Of a stretch of DNA of 19,941 nt, positions 1-7,653 are shown in pieces. The notes beneath the pieces were generated by a model. The model was given only the letters and a program-made list of their open reading frames with translations, was not told the origin of the DNA and did not search any database. The position numbers and the translations under genes are program-made. The stretch's first letter is position 1, and each line of letters starts with the position of its first letter. The stretch comes from JBBSEZ01 sp038239195 (lineage in GTDB: Bacteria > Planctomycetota > Planctomycetia > Gemmatales > Gemmataceae). The stretch lies in the NCBI GenBank assembly GCA_038239195.1, contig JBBSEZ010000158.1, positions 1-19,941 of the forward strand, given 5' to 3'.

Positions 1-929
1 AGGAAGAAAAGGCCGTTGAGAGGCAGCGTTTGTCCGGTGCGCACCACTTCCCAGGTTGCGCCGTTGTCGGCGCTGTGGAGGGCCACCGAGCCGGGCCGGC
101 CGACGGCCCACACGTGCGTGCCGGTGCCGTGGACCGCATGAAAGTCCCACGCGTTCAGCACGTCGAGGGGAAGGTTGACCTTCGCCTGCCCCCATTTGCG
201 CGTCGGCCCGCCGGCGGCGCTGAGCATCACCAGCCCGCCCTGGCCGACGGCGACGGCGCCGGGGCCGCGCAACTGCACCCCGCGAAACGAGCGCCCGCCG
301 AGGATGTCGCTGTCCACCGCGTGGACGCCATTCTTGCGGAGGATGGCTTGCCGGTTCCAGGAGCCGGCCAGGTCGCCGCCGTCGCGGTCGAAGTCGGCCG
401 ACAGCCAGCCGGGGCAGCGCGGCCCGGGCATCGGCTCCCAGGTGCGCCCGCCGTCCGTCGTGGCGAACACCCCCGCCGGGTATTGCTCGGCGCCGTCGCC
501 GACGAGGTAGCCGGTGCGGCCATCGACGAACCGGACGCGGTTGAAGCCGGGCAGGACGTTGTGCAAGATGCGCCGCCAGCTCAGCCCGCCGTCGTTGGTG
601 AACAGCACGACGCCGGTGCTTCCTCCGTGGGGCAGTTCCTCGCGGCCGACGACCCAGCCGAGGTGAGGGCTGAGAAAGTGCAGCGAGCGGAGGGAGGCGC
701 GCGTGCCGCTGGGCAGGCGCTCCCAGTTGGCCCCGCCGTCGATGCTGTGCCAGATGCCGCCCGCGTCGCCGACCGCCCAGCCCTCGCGCTGGTCCCAGAA
801 CTGCACGGCGTGCAGGGCGGCATCGTCGAAGTGGCCCGGCTCGGCCGCCCTTGCGGGCCTGCCGAACAGGGTCAACGCGATGAGCAGGACGCCCGCCAGG
901 CGCCTGGAACGAGTTGCGATGGGTCGCAT
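1..929 (-). CDS. Exported BNR/Ycf48-like beta-propeller protein (3' end outside window)
   Basis: The frame opens at ATG (929-927) and stays open to the window edge, so about 309 residues are visible and the C-terminus is missing. The first 28 residues look like a Sec signal peptide: an Arg-rich start, a hydrophobic stretch (AGVLLIALTLFG) and a likely cleavage after ARA. The rest carries repeated Asp-box motifs of the BNR/sialidase type (SIDGGANW, TNDGGLSW, TTDGGRTW, SADNGATW) alternating with GWAVG/GYLVG-type strands. This is the pattern of the YCF48/photosystem-II-assembly-like and WD40/YVTN/BNR propeller families. Those folds bind or scaffold partners; many homologues outside phototrophs have no known function, so no enzyme activity is claimed. 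A GAGGG motif lies about 6 bases before the ATG. The protein is probably periplasmic or exported. Confidence 0.85.
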   Translation of the reverse strand, partial: MRPIATRSRRLAGVLLIALTLFGRPARAAEPGHFDDAALHAVQFWDQREGWAVGDAGGIWHSIDGGANWERLPSGTRASLRSLHFLSPHLGWVVGREELPHGGSTGVVLFTNDGGLSWRRILHNVLPGFNRVRFVDGRTGYLVGDGAEQYPAGVFATTDGGRTWEPMPGPRCPGWLSADFDRDGGDLAGSWNRQAILRKNGVHAVDSDILGGRSFRGVQLRGPGAVAVGQGGLVMLSAAGGPTRKWGQAKVNLPLDVLNAWDFHAVHGTGTHVWAVGRPGSVALHSADNGATWEVVRTGQTLPLNGLFF

Positions 930-986
930 GAAAGGCCCTCGGTACGAGACACGTCGGAGGGCGGCGCCGCTCCGACCGGGCCGAGG

Positions 987-1016
987 GGCATAGCGTGAGA
1001 GGGGGAAAGGGGTCAA
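987..1016 (-). promoter_or_regulatory. Possible sigma70-type promoter for the BNR-protein gene
   Basis: On the minus strand TTGACC (1016-1011) is followed after 18 bases by TATGCC (992-987). The -35 is good and the -10 is poor. It would start transcription about 50 bases before the ATG at 929. It lies downstream of the 1051-1095 hairpin, which fits a separate transcription unit for the BNR gene. Confidence 0.3.
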
Positions 1017-1050
1017 GGCGGAACGCGTTGCGCGAAGATCGGGAAACGAG

Positions 1051-1095
1051 CCGGGGCGCGAGGCAGTCGTCGGACACGACCGCCTCGCGCCCCGG
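1051..1095 (-). terminator. Strong GC-rich hairpin after the 101-residue gene
   Basis: Fourteen bases at 1051-1064 (CCGGGGCGCGAGGC) pair perfectly with 1082-1095. After one mismatch a further 5-bp inner stem follows (GTCGT with ACGAC) around a 5-base loop. It begins about 41 bases beyond the stop codon of the minus-strand gene at 1137 and precedes the next minus-strand start at 929. There is no clear U-tract after it on the minus strand (CTCGTTTCCC), so it may be a pausing or processing structure instead of a classic intrinsic terminator. Confidence 0.55.
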
Positions 1096-1136
1096 GCCAT
1101 TCGGGAGCGCTCGACGAGTTCTGGGTCAGGACGGGC

Positions 1137-1442
1137 TCAGTGCCCGCACTCGGCGGCCGCGCCGACCTTGCGCACCTCGCGGGCCATGCGGCGCTTCAGG
1201 AGGTAGAGGTCCTCGTCGAGGTTCTCGAGGATGCGGGCGGCGTCCTCGTTGATGTCCCCGCGAAGGTGCCGGCGCAGCTCGCTGAGCCCCTCGCGGGCGA
1301 TCTCGAGGCGCGTTTCGAGCAACTTGTTGACCTGCTGGAGCGAAGGGGCGGTCTCCACCAGGGGCCCAAGGGCGGGTGCGATGGCGGCCCCCTCGAGCTC
1401 GGGCACGATATGGTCGGGGTGGCGGTTGGACAGAACGAGCAT
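1137..1442 (-). CDS. Small helical protein of unknown function (101 residues)
   Basis: ATG at 1442 is preceded by AAGAGGAACTCCC, a good ribosome-binding site 6-7 bases upstream. That supports a real gene despite its size. I do not recognise the family. Residues 1-30 are a short extended/loop region (LSNRHPDHIVPELEG). Residues about 33-92 are rich in Leu, Glu and Arg with heptad-like spacing (QQVNKLLETRLEIAREGLSEL and LENLDEDLYLLKRRMAREVRK), suggesting one or two long amphipathic helices or a coiled coil. The protein ends AAAECGH, with a single Cys-Gly-His. There is no signal peptide or membrane segment, so it is likely cytosolic. It is separated by large gaps from the triad operon upstream and by a hairpin from the BNR gene downstream, and is probably monocistronic. 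Confidence 0.65.
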   Translation of the reverse strand: MLVLSNRHPDHIVPELEGAAIAPALGPLVETAPSLQQVNKLLETRLEIAREGLSELRRHLRGDINEDAARILENLDEDLYLLKRRMAREVRKVGAAAECGH

Positions 1443-1825
1443 GGGAGTTCCTCTTCTTACGGCTCAAAGTATGGCGAACGAAAGACCGCCTACCCACACG
1501 TCGTCATCGACCGTGCAGGGAAATACCTTTCTCCGTCGCGCTATTCTGTCGGTAGACAGAACAAGACGGAGAATCAGCGGGCTGACACAACCGGAATGCG
1601 AGGGCAAGGTGTCGTGCAGAGAGGTCGTGTACAGGCCGACGCCTGGTAGAGTCGGCATCCTTACCGTTCAACCAATCCTTGGCCGCGAGGTCCTTCTCCT
1701 GCTCAGCGGCGTCCCAAGTGCTTCTTCTACATTAATCCGACCTGGGATGCAAGAGAGTTTTCCGAGAAGGCGCGGCGGCCGGAGCGCGCGAAGCCGCATG
1801 CGGGGAGCCCCGCGAGACCGCCTTC
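1443..1825. other. Non-coding gap, less GC-rich, between triad operon and 101-residue gene
   Basis: No convincing gene is seen here; the short frames lack ribosome-binding sites and family features. Base composition is visibly less GC-rich than the flanking genes, as expected for a regulatory interval. It holds an inverted repeat at 1544-1561 and a long imperfect stem at 1764-1827 adjoining the stop of the kinase gene. No clear -35/-10 pair for the 101-residue gene could be picked out; CATACT on the minus strand just before that gene is a weak -10 candidate. Confidence 0.5.
1544..1561. promoter_or_regulatory. Perfect 7-bp inverted repeat, possible operator
   Basis: TTCTGTC-GGTA-GACAGAA is a perfect 7+7 bp palindrome with a 4-base centre. 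It lies about 100 bases upstream of the ATG of the 101-residue gene. The size and spacing fit a dimeric regulator site, but a small RNA hairpin is equally possible. No second copy was noticed in the window. Confidence 0.3.
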
Positions 1826-1828
1826 TCA
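1764..1828 (-). terminator. Long imperfect stem overlapping the stop of the triad kinase gene
   Basis: GAGAAGGCG (1764-1772) pairs with CGCCTTCTC (1819-1827), which includes part of the TGA stop at 1828-1826. A smaller GCGGGG/CCCCGC stem (1800-1813) is nested inside. This could end the three-gene transcript. There is no downstream U-tract on the minus strand, so the call is modest. Confidence 0.35.
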
Positions 1829-4800
1829 GCGCGTCGGCACGTGGACCTTGAACTGCTCCAGCGCCACCAACGGCCCGCGCAGGCCGGTGCGCCGCACCGC
1901 CATCGTCAGGCCGCCCACTTTGTAGAAGTAGGGCGCGGCCGCGACGTTTCGCTCCTCCCAGGGGCGCCCGCCGTGCCTGGTCAGGATCGCGGCGACCTCG
2001 GCGACGACCATCTTTTCCGTGTCGAGCCCCGGCTGCAACAGGCCCTGCCCGATCTGCGCGGTGCCGGGGACCGCTTTGCGCGTGAAGTTCCCTGCCTTGA
2101 CCGCCGCCGGCGAGCGAATGAGGAACTGTTGCGCCCGCAACGCCGACAAGCGGTCGTTCTGGCCGTGGAGGAACGTCATGGCCTGCTGGCGCTGGCGCCC
2201 CGACTCCGCGAGGAAGTTCGCAACCGTCTGTTCGAGGGCGACCGAGCTCCCGCGAAAAGGCGGCTGGCTCAGCCAGATCGCGCCGGCGACGTCGCGCGCT
2301 TCCGGCTGCGCGCGCAGCGTGGGCACGAGCGGGGTGGTCGATTGGAAGCGGTGCTGTTCCGTCGCCAGCCAGAGCAGCCCCAAGGTCGAGCCCTCCCCGG
2401 CCCCGATCACGATGAGGTTGCGCGAGTTGAGTTCTCCCTCGTCGTGCCGCAGATCGAGGAAGTGCCGCGCCGCGGCGAGGTCCTGCACCAACCACGGCCG
2501 GTAGCTGGCTGGGAGGAACTTCGGGGCGAACGCCGGGCGCGCCCCCTTGCCAACGAGCGCCTTGTTGACCTTCCAATCCCAGAAGCCCGGGTTGACTCCG
2601 GTGCTGTCGCCGTGCCCGCGCCAGTCGAACGTCAGGACGGCGCAGCCCTGCTTCTGGAGCGCCTTCGCCAGCGCGGCCCACCCCGGTTCCTCGCGCGTCA
2701 GCCCCGGCTCGGGGACCATCAGCACGCACCCACCCTTCTTGCCCTCGGGGTTGGGGTAGTACGTCCCCTTCAAGATCGCCTCATCGGCCGAGACGAACGT
2801 CACCTGTTTGGGCTCGGGGACGGCCTTCACGGCCGGGGCGACGGCCGGCGCCTTCTCGATCGTCAGGTCGAACGCCTGCTCGCCGGCCTTGCGCCCCTCG
2901 ACCAGGGCCACGACCTTGACCGAGCTCTTCCCAACCTCTGTGTCGTCGGCCGCGCTCAGTTTCGGCGCGTCGCCGGGGGGGCGCCTCACTCCCCTGGGCA
3001 GGCCCCGAAGCTCCAGTTCGACCGCGCCAGTGTAGCCGTTGCGCTCGAGCGTCAGCGGCACGTCCTTGGTTTCGCCCGCCTTCATCGCGACGGCGGCCAC
3101 CGCGATCCCTATGGAGACGTCTTCCTTCAGGGCCGGGCGCCTCACGGTGACCTTGATCGTTTGCCTGGCCACCTCGTGGCGGCCCGCCATCAGCGCCACC
3201 ACGACAAATTCCGACTTCTCCCCGGCGTCGGCGGTGGCCTTGAGTTGCAGCACGATCACCCGCCCGGGGGGACGCGCCGGGGCCGCATGCTGTTCGACGC
3301 CGGGGGGTAGGCCCTCGACGCGCACGGTCAGCGAGTCGTCGTTCCCCTGGCGGTCGATCTCGATCTCGATCAGGCGTTGTTTGCCGGGCGCCAGCGTCAC
3401 CTCGCCGATCTCCTTCGCCATCCGCGGAAACTTGAGCTCCTCGACGGTCAGCGCCAGCACCGCCTCGGCGACTTTCCTCTTCTTCGACCACACCGACAGG
3501 GGGACCTGATGCTTGCCACCCTTGACCTCGAGCTTCGCCTCCAGTTCGAGGGTAGCGCGTGAGGTGCCTTCGGGGAGGGGTTGGGGGGCCGCCATCAGCC
3601 CTTCCGGCAAGGGCCCCAGGCTCACCTGGAGTGGCTCGTTTAGCCCGTCGCGCTCCACCACGACCTCCAAAGGCACGCGCTGTCCGCCACGAAGGGTCAG
3701 GGGGAGCAGGGGGGCCACCGTCGGGCGCGGCGGCGGGAGTGGGTTGGCCCTGTGCCCGGGCCAGAGCGCCCAGGTCAACAGGCCCAGCAACGGCAGGGCC
3801 AGGAGCAGGGCACCAAGCCCCAGGAAGAGCCTCCGTTTGTGGGCGCGGGGGCCAACGCCTCGCGGGGCCTCTGGGGGCGGATGTGATGGGGCAGCCCCCT
3901 GGGGCCCTTTTTCGACAACTGGCGCGGGCGCTACGAACGCCGACTTGATGGCCGTCTTGCCGACGAGCGGCCGGGCCGGGTTGGGGGCCCCCTTGCGCCC
4001 CTCCTCCAACGAGGCGCCTACCACGGCAGGCAGTGGCCCCGGCGCAAGGCCCCGTGCCAGGGGCTGGGCCCGCCCGGGTGGGAGGACGAGCAGGGCGGCT
4101 GGGGCTGCTTTGTTCGTTTCCGGCTTGCGCGGGGCGAGGGGGATGGCCTCCGGATGAGGGGCGGGTGGCGCGACGCCCGGTTGCACGGGTGGGGCCACCA
4201 CCGTTGAGGCCGACGAGATCGGCATGCGACCCGTGTCTGCCGCAGGGGCCTGGCGTGGCCGAGGCAGAGGACTGCCGGGCGCGGCGGTCCCCGTTCTGAC
4301 CGGCGCGGGGGCCGAAGCGACCGCGGCCCCGCACAACCAGGCCGGGATCGGCGCCAGAGGTACCGGTTTGACCACCGGCACCTCGCCCCCGCCGCGCTGG
4401 CACGGCGGCACCAGCGCGCGGGAACGGTCGAGATCGACGTCGGAGAGCGCGAGGCCGCGCGCCAGCAGATCGGGAAGGAACGGCACGCGCTCGAGAGGGC
4501 CCTGGCTGGCGAGGAGGAGATGGCCGGCGAGCGCTCGCAACCCCGGATCGCGGTGATAGAGGAGCTCGGTGAAGAGCTTCGACTTTCCGGGCCGACTGAA
4601 GTCGGTGCGGCGGAAGAGCAGGTTGTCGTCGTTGTTGTGGCGCTCCCAGAGCGCGGGCCCTTCGAGGATGAGGGCGCGCAGGGCCGTGTAGATCACCAGC
4701 AGCGCAAAGGCATCGACCTCGGCGAAGTACCCGCCCTTGGCGAGCCGTTCGGGGTGCTGGTAGTCGGCGTGCCCGACCTCGCCGGGGGGCACGTCGGCCA

Positions 4801-5359
4801 GGGTCGGCACCCACATGCCGTCGTAGTCGATCAGCCGCAGCACCAGCGAGCCTTCCTCCTTCGGCACCAAAAGGACGTTCCCGTGCTGTAGGTCGCCGTG
4901 CGCCAGCCAGGCGTCGTTCATCTCGCCGGCCAGCCGCTCCCACAGCCCGGCGAGGCGCTCCAGCAAGGGGCGGTTGTCGAGGTGGTCGCGGACGAACTCG
5001 TTGAGGGTCAGGCCCTCGACCCAGCGCATCTTGACGACGGGGAACCACTCGTCGCGGACGCGGATGCCCTCGGGGAGGTACTGGAACTCGACGGTGAATC
5101 GGCGTCTTTGCAGATCGAGATGGTCGCTGATGGCCCGGTAGCGGTCGCGCAGCCCCTCGACCTCGCGGGTGAAACACTTGACGGCCCAGGAGGCGCCGTT
5201 GGGGCAGTTGACCTGGTAGACGTCGGCGAAGTTGCCCGACCAGGGGCGCGGCAGGCCCATCATGCCCGCGGCCTGCCCCTGCTTCAGCTCGGGGTCGCTG
5301 AAGCAGTGCGGCGGGCTCTGGATCGCCCGGTTGTAGTCGGTTGCGGTCGGCCAGGCCAT
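1826..5359 (-). CDS. Transmembrane HGD-type kinase with Ig-like repeats and alpha/beta-hydrolase-like domain (triad kinase)
   Basis: The protein has 1177 residues. Residues about 30-310 are a divergent protein-kinase fold with no clear Gly-loop: SGNFADVYQV, VAIK-type Lys61 (WAVK), catalytic loop HGDLQHGN (His154, Asp156, Asn161) and DYDG (Asp178) in place of DFG. Activation-segment-like GHADYQHPER follows. Residues 315-505 are a Pro/Ala-rich linker. HKRR plus a hydrophobic helix (510-534) form one membrane segment, kinase side predicted cytoplasmic. Three Ig-like repeats follow (about 553-640, 646-739, 748-834). Residues 855-1130 resemble an alpha/beta hydrolase (FDWRGHGDSTG), but the elbow reads GAGEGS without a nucleophile Ser, and the expected His region reads GTAQIGQG. 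The gene is third in the vWA-PP2C-kinase operon, 45 bases after the PP2C stop. A GTG 13 codons upstream is possible, but the ATG has a far better ribosome-binding site. Kinase activity is inferred; the C-terminal domain is probably non-catalytic. Confidence 0.88.
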   Translation of the reverse strand: MAWPTATDYNRAIQSPPHCFSDPELKQGQAAGMMGLPRPWSGNFADVYQVNCPNGASWAVKCFTREVEGLRDRYRAISDHLDLQRRRFTVEFQYLPEGIRVRDEWFPVVKMRWVEGLTLNEFVRDHLDNRPLLERLAGLWERLAGEMNDAWLAHGDLQHGNVLLVPKEEGSLVLRLIDYDGMWVPTLADVPPGEVGHADYQHPERLAKGGYFAEVDAFALLVIYTALRALILEGPALWERHNNDDNLLFRRTDFSRPGKSKLFTELLYHRDPGLRALAGHLLLASQGPLERVPFLPDLLARGLALSDVDLDRSRALVPPCQRGGGEVPVVKPVPLAPIPAWLCGAAVASAPAPVRTGTAAPGSPLPRPRQAPAADTGRMPISSASTVVAPPVQPGVAPPAPHPEAIPLAPRKPETNKAAPAALLVLPPGRAQPLARGLAPGPLPAVVGASLEEGRKGAPNPARPLVGKTAIKSAFVAPAPVVEKGPQGAAPSHPPPEAPRGVGPRAHKRRLFLGLGALLLALPLLGLLTWALWPGHRANPLPPPRPTVAPLLPLTLRGGQRVPLEVVVERDGLNEPLQVSLGPLPEGLMAAPQPLPEGTSRATLELEAKLEVKGGKHQVPLSVWSKKRKVAEAVLALTVEELKFPRMAKEIGEVTLAPGKQRLIEIEIDRQGNDDSLTVRVEGLPPGVEQHAAPARPPGRVIVLQLKATADAGEKSEFVVVALMAGRHEVARQTIKVTVRRPALKEDVSIGIAVAAVAMKAGETKDVPLTLERNGYTGAVELELRGLPRGVRRPPGDAPKLSAADDTEVGKSSVKVVALVEGRKAGEQAFDLTIEKAPAVAPAVKAVPEPKQVTFVSADEAILKGTYYPNPEGKKGGCVLMVPEPGLTREEPGWAALAKALQKQGCAVLTFDWRGHGDSTGVNPGFWDWKVNKALVGKGARPAFAPKFLPASYRPWLVQDLAAARHFLDLRHDEGELNSRNLIVIGAGEGSTLGLLWLATEQHRFQSTTPLVPTLRAQPEARDVAGAIWLSQPPFRGSSVALEQTVANFLAESGRQRQQAMTFLHGQNDRLSALRAQQFLIRSPAAVKAGNFTRKAVPGTAQIGQGLLQPGLDTEKMVVAEVAAILTRHGGRPWEERNVAAAPYFYKVGGLTMAVRRTGLRGPLVALEQFKVHVPTR

Positions 5360-5365
5360 CGTTGG

Positions 5366-5374
5366 CTCCTCTCC
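5366..5374 (-). promoter_or_regulatory. Ribosome-binding site fixing the kinase start
   Basis: GGAGAGGAG on the minus strand lies 6 bases before the ATG at 5359. It decides in favour of that ATG over the in-frame GTG at 5398, which would begin only 6 bases after the preceding stop and has no comparable site. Confidence 0.7.
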
Positions 5375-5404
5375 CGGCAGCGGGGCAGCGCCCCTCACGC
5401 GATC

Positions 5405-6163
5405 TTACAGGCAGATGGCCACCAGGGTCACGTCGTCGTTGCGCAGCCAGCCGGCGCCGCGCTGCTCCTCCACCCAGCCCTCGAACACCTCGCGCGGGCG
5501 GGCCAGCAACTCGTCGAGCACGCGCCACGGGCCGAGGCCGCCCTCGTGTTGCGTCAGAAACCAGTGGGCCAGCGCGTCGGTCATCAGGTAAACGCGATCG
5601 CCGGCGCGCCACTCTCCCTCGAGCCGAACGCTCTGCTGGCTGGGCACCCCGGCGGGCGCCTGGCGCGAGCCGACGAGCCAGGGGCTGGAATGAAAGTCAT
5701 CGGCGCGCGTGAGGGGAAAGGCCACCTCGAGCCGGTCGGCGCGCACCTGGAACAGGCAGGTGTCGCCGACCGCGACGGCGTGCCAGGTGGGGCCCTCGAC
5801 CACGAGGCTGAGGAAGGTGGCGAACGCCCCCTGGTGCATGCGCGATTCGAGATACCAGGGGAGCGAGGCCCCGTCGCCGTTCTCGCCGGGGCGCGAGGCA
5901 TGGTCGGCGAGCTCCGCCCAGCTCGCTTGCAGGGGCGGAAGCCATTCGAGCCAGTCGGGGTGGAGATCGTCGGAGCGCACGTACGCCTCGACGAGCAGGT
6001 TGGCCCACAGCCCGGCCTGGAAGCTCTCGGAAGCGCCGTCGGCGACGGCGAAGCGGGCGCGATCGGCCGAGCCCGCCGAGGCGTCCTCGCACTCGTCGGC
6101 GCGGTTGCCGCCTCGCGAGAGGCGCAGCTCCCGGAACTGGATGACGAGGTCGGCGGCGGGCAT
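5405..6163 (-). CDS. PP2C-like Ser/Thr protein phosphatase (triad phosphatase)
   Basis: The protein has 252 residues, a compact PP2C/PPM domain. It shows the metal-binding and core motifs in order: an ECEDASA stretch (Asp27) in place of the usual NEDA-like strand, VADGAS (Asp42-Gly43), AVGDTCLF (Gly133-Asp134), MTDALA (Asp196), and RNDDVTLVAI near the C-terminus (Asp243/Asp244). No membrane helix or signal peptide is seen, so it is cytosolic. The ATG lies only 3 bases after the stop of the vWA gene, so the two are almost certainly co-transcribed and translationally coupled. By analogy with TerY-P triads it should remove phosphates placed by the HGD kinase encoded next, on the kinase itself or on the vWA protein; that is inference. 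The divergent first Asp motif is visible but the metal ligands appear kept. Confidence 0.88.
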   Translation of the reverse strand: MPAADLVIQFRELRLSRGGNRADECEDASAGSADRARFAVADGASESFQAGLWANLLVEAYVRSDDLHPDWLEWLPPLQASWAELADHASRPGENGDGASLPWYLESRMHQGAFATFLSLVVEGPTWHAVAVGDTCLFQVRADRLEVAFPLTRADDFHSSPWLVGSRQAPAGVPSQQSVRLEGEWRAGDRVYLMTDALAHWFLTQHEGGLGPWRVLDELLARPREVFEGWVEEQRGAGWLRNDDVTLVAICL

Positions 6164-6166
6164 GGC

Positions 6167-6988
6167 TCACGTCACGTTCTTGGGGTTGATTTGCGTGCCG
6201 ATGTTGAGGAAGCGAATGACCGACGCCATGTCCGCGTTGAAGACGAAGCCGCGCGTGCTGGCCGTGGCGCCCACGCCCGCCTGCCGCGCCTCGTCCCACG
6301 TGGCGGGCGGCAGCGTGCTCGACATGCGAAAGAGCAGGCGGGCAAACTTGTCGGTCAGCCGGGATTCGCTGTCGGGAAACTCGATCGCCTCGCCGGCGCG
6401 CTCGCTGACGTGGAGGTTGAAGAGCAACACGTTGCCGTCGCCGCTGGAGAGCTGGCGCAGCCGCGCGGCGGGCTCGTCGGGATGGCCGTCGTTGGCCTCG
6501 CCGTCGGTGAGGTTCATGACGATGGGGGGGTAGCAGTCCGGGTGATCGACCAGGAATGTCGAGAGGATCGCCGAGGCCCGGTCGAGGGCGGCGCACATGG
6601 GCGTCTGGCCATTGGCGAGGGGCTCGAACCAGATCGGGAAGCGGACCGGGGGGCCCCCGCCCGTGTCGGGGCGCTCCTCGACGCGGAGCGGGGAGCGGGC
6701 GACCTCGCTGATGGGAACGAGCTCGCGGCCGGCGAGGGGCCCCCCGAGGACGGAGCCGGTCTGGAGACCATAGCCCAGGGCCCCGACGTGGAAGCGGTCG
6801 AGGACGGCGTTGCCTTTGACGCAGCGCAGGACGAGGGTGTAGAGGAGGTTGTTGATTGAATCCGCGACGGCCTCGGCCTTGGTCTTGCCCAGCCCGCCGC
6901 CCATCAGCTTGAGCATCGACTTGGACTGATCGATGAGGAAGAGGAAGCAGGTCGGGTTAACGCGGCTGATTTCCGCGGAGTAGGGCAT
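6167..6988 (-). CDS. TerY-like von Willebrand factor A (vWA) domain protein (triad scaffold)
   Basis: The protein has 273 residues, nearly all one vWA domain. The MIDAS metal site is complete: Asp20-x-Ser22-x-Ser24 in LIDQSKSM, Thr129 in NGQTPMCAAL and Asp162 in NLTDGEANDG. The C-terminal part (about 230-273) is helical and ends in QINPKNVT. There is no signal peptide or TM segment, so it is cytosolic. The start chosen is ATG 6988-6986, with GAGG about 8 bases upstream; the domain begins right after it. The open frame continues upstream to 7657, but that extension has no domain character and spans a good promoter. It is first gene of the operon with PP2C and HGD kinase. In known TerY-P triads the vWA protein is thought to act as a metal-dependent phospho-regulated scaffold; partners here are inferred. 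Confidence 0.9.
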   Translation of the reverse strand: MPYSAEISRVNPTCFLFLIDQSKSMLKLMGGGLGKTKAEAVADSINNLLYTLVLRCVKGNAVLDRFHVGALGYGLQTGSVLGGPLAGRELVPISEVARSPLRVEERPDTGGGPPVRFPIWFEPLANGQTPMCAALDRASAILSTFLVDHPDCYPPIVMNLTDGEANDGHPDEPAARLRQLSSGDGNVLLFNLHVSERAGEAIEFPDSESRLTDKFARLLFRMSSTLPPATWDEARQAGVGATASTRGFVFNADMASVIRFLNIGTQINPKNVT

Positions 6989-7070
6989 GGCGGTCGCCTC
7001 ACAAGCCCGGGAGAGCCGGGCGACAAGGGTGGCCCCGATGGGGAACGGCTGCGGGCCACTCGGCAGGGCA

Positions 7071-7100
7071 ATTATAACTTGCGGCAGCGCGCGGCCGCAA
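7071..7100 (-). promoter_or_regulatory. Sigma70-type promoter for the triad operon
   Basis: On the minus strand TTGCGG (7100-7095), 18 bases, then a perfect TATAAT (7076-7071). ATTATAACTT stands out in very GC-rich surroundings. It would give a 5' leader of roughly 75 bases before the vWA ATG at 6988. The same -35 hexamer and spacer recur before the kinase gene at 15215. Confidence 0.5.
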
Positions 7101-7625
7101 GCGGCGGAGACGTTTCGGCCCGACGCGGCGCGGAGCGGGCGGCACTTTGGGAGGGCACGGCCCCGGGCGGACCGTTTAATCGCCGATACGTGACGGGCGA
7201 GCAATGGGCCCTTTGCGGACGGTGGGCGACGACGCGCGCTCCAGTGCGAACGCAAGCCCACTGCCTCTGGAGCACCGTTGTAGCGCGAACGAGAGACGGC
7301 GCGGCCTGTGGAATAGTCTACCATCGAAGGGCACGTTTGTGAGAGTGCAGGAGGGACGTCTGGCCGAGACGGCAGCGTCCGGCCGTTCGCCCTCCGGCAG
7401 CGAAGGGTGGTTCGCCGCCCCGCGCGCGGTGGAAGGGAGGGAGGCGCTCGAGGGCCCGGGGAGCTTCCCGTCAACCCCCGCTGGTGACGGGTGGCCAGGT
7501 GGCTGTTCGCCGCCAATGGGCGACGGTGGGCGACAAGGACGTTCGTCGGGCGGTTCGCGACGGTCGCCAGGAGGAGGGCCGTAAAGATGCCACGGCCGAT
7601 GGTGCGGCACGCCCCCACTTCATCC

Positions 7626-7653
7626 TTGAGGGCTGTGTCCCAGGTGGTATCAT
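7626..7653 (+). promoter_or_regulatory. Possible promoter of the zinc-ribbon gene
   Basis: TTGAGG (7626-7631), a 16-base spacer, then TATCAT (7648-7653). Transcription would begin near 7660, about 45 bases before the GTG at 7705. The location fits the gene start well; the hexamers are imperfect. Confidence 0.35.

Noticed and set aside
30..998. Plus-strand 322-codon frame
   Set aside because: It is antisense to the BNR-repeat protein on the minus strand, which has a signal peptide and four Asp-box motifs; the plus frame has only Ala/Gly/Arg/Pro-rich shadow sequence.
2781..5612. Minus-strand 943-codon frame
   Set aside because: It lies in another frame of the triad kinase and PP2C genes and is Arg/Pro/Gly/Ala-rich without domains; a product of high GC.
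4898..6859. Plus-strand 653-codon frame
   Set aside because: It is antisense across three good minus-strand genes and has no recognisable domain.
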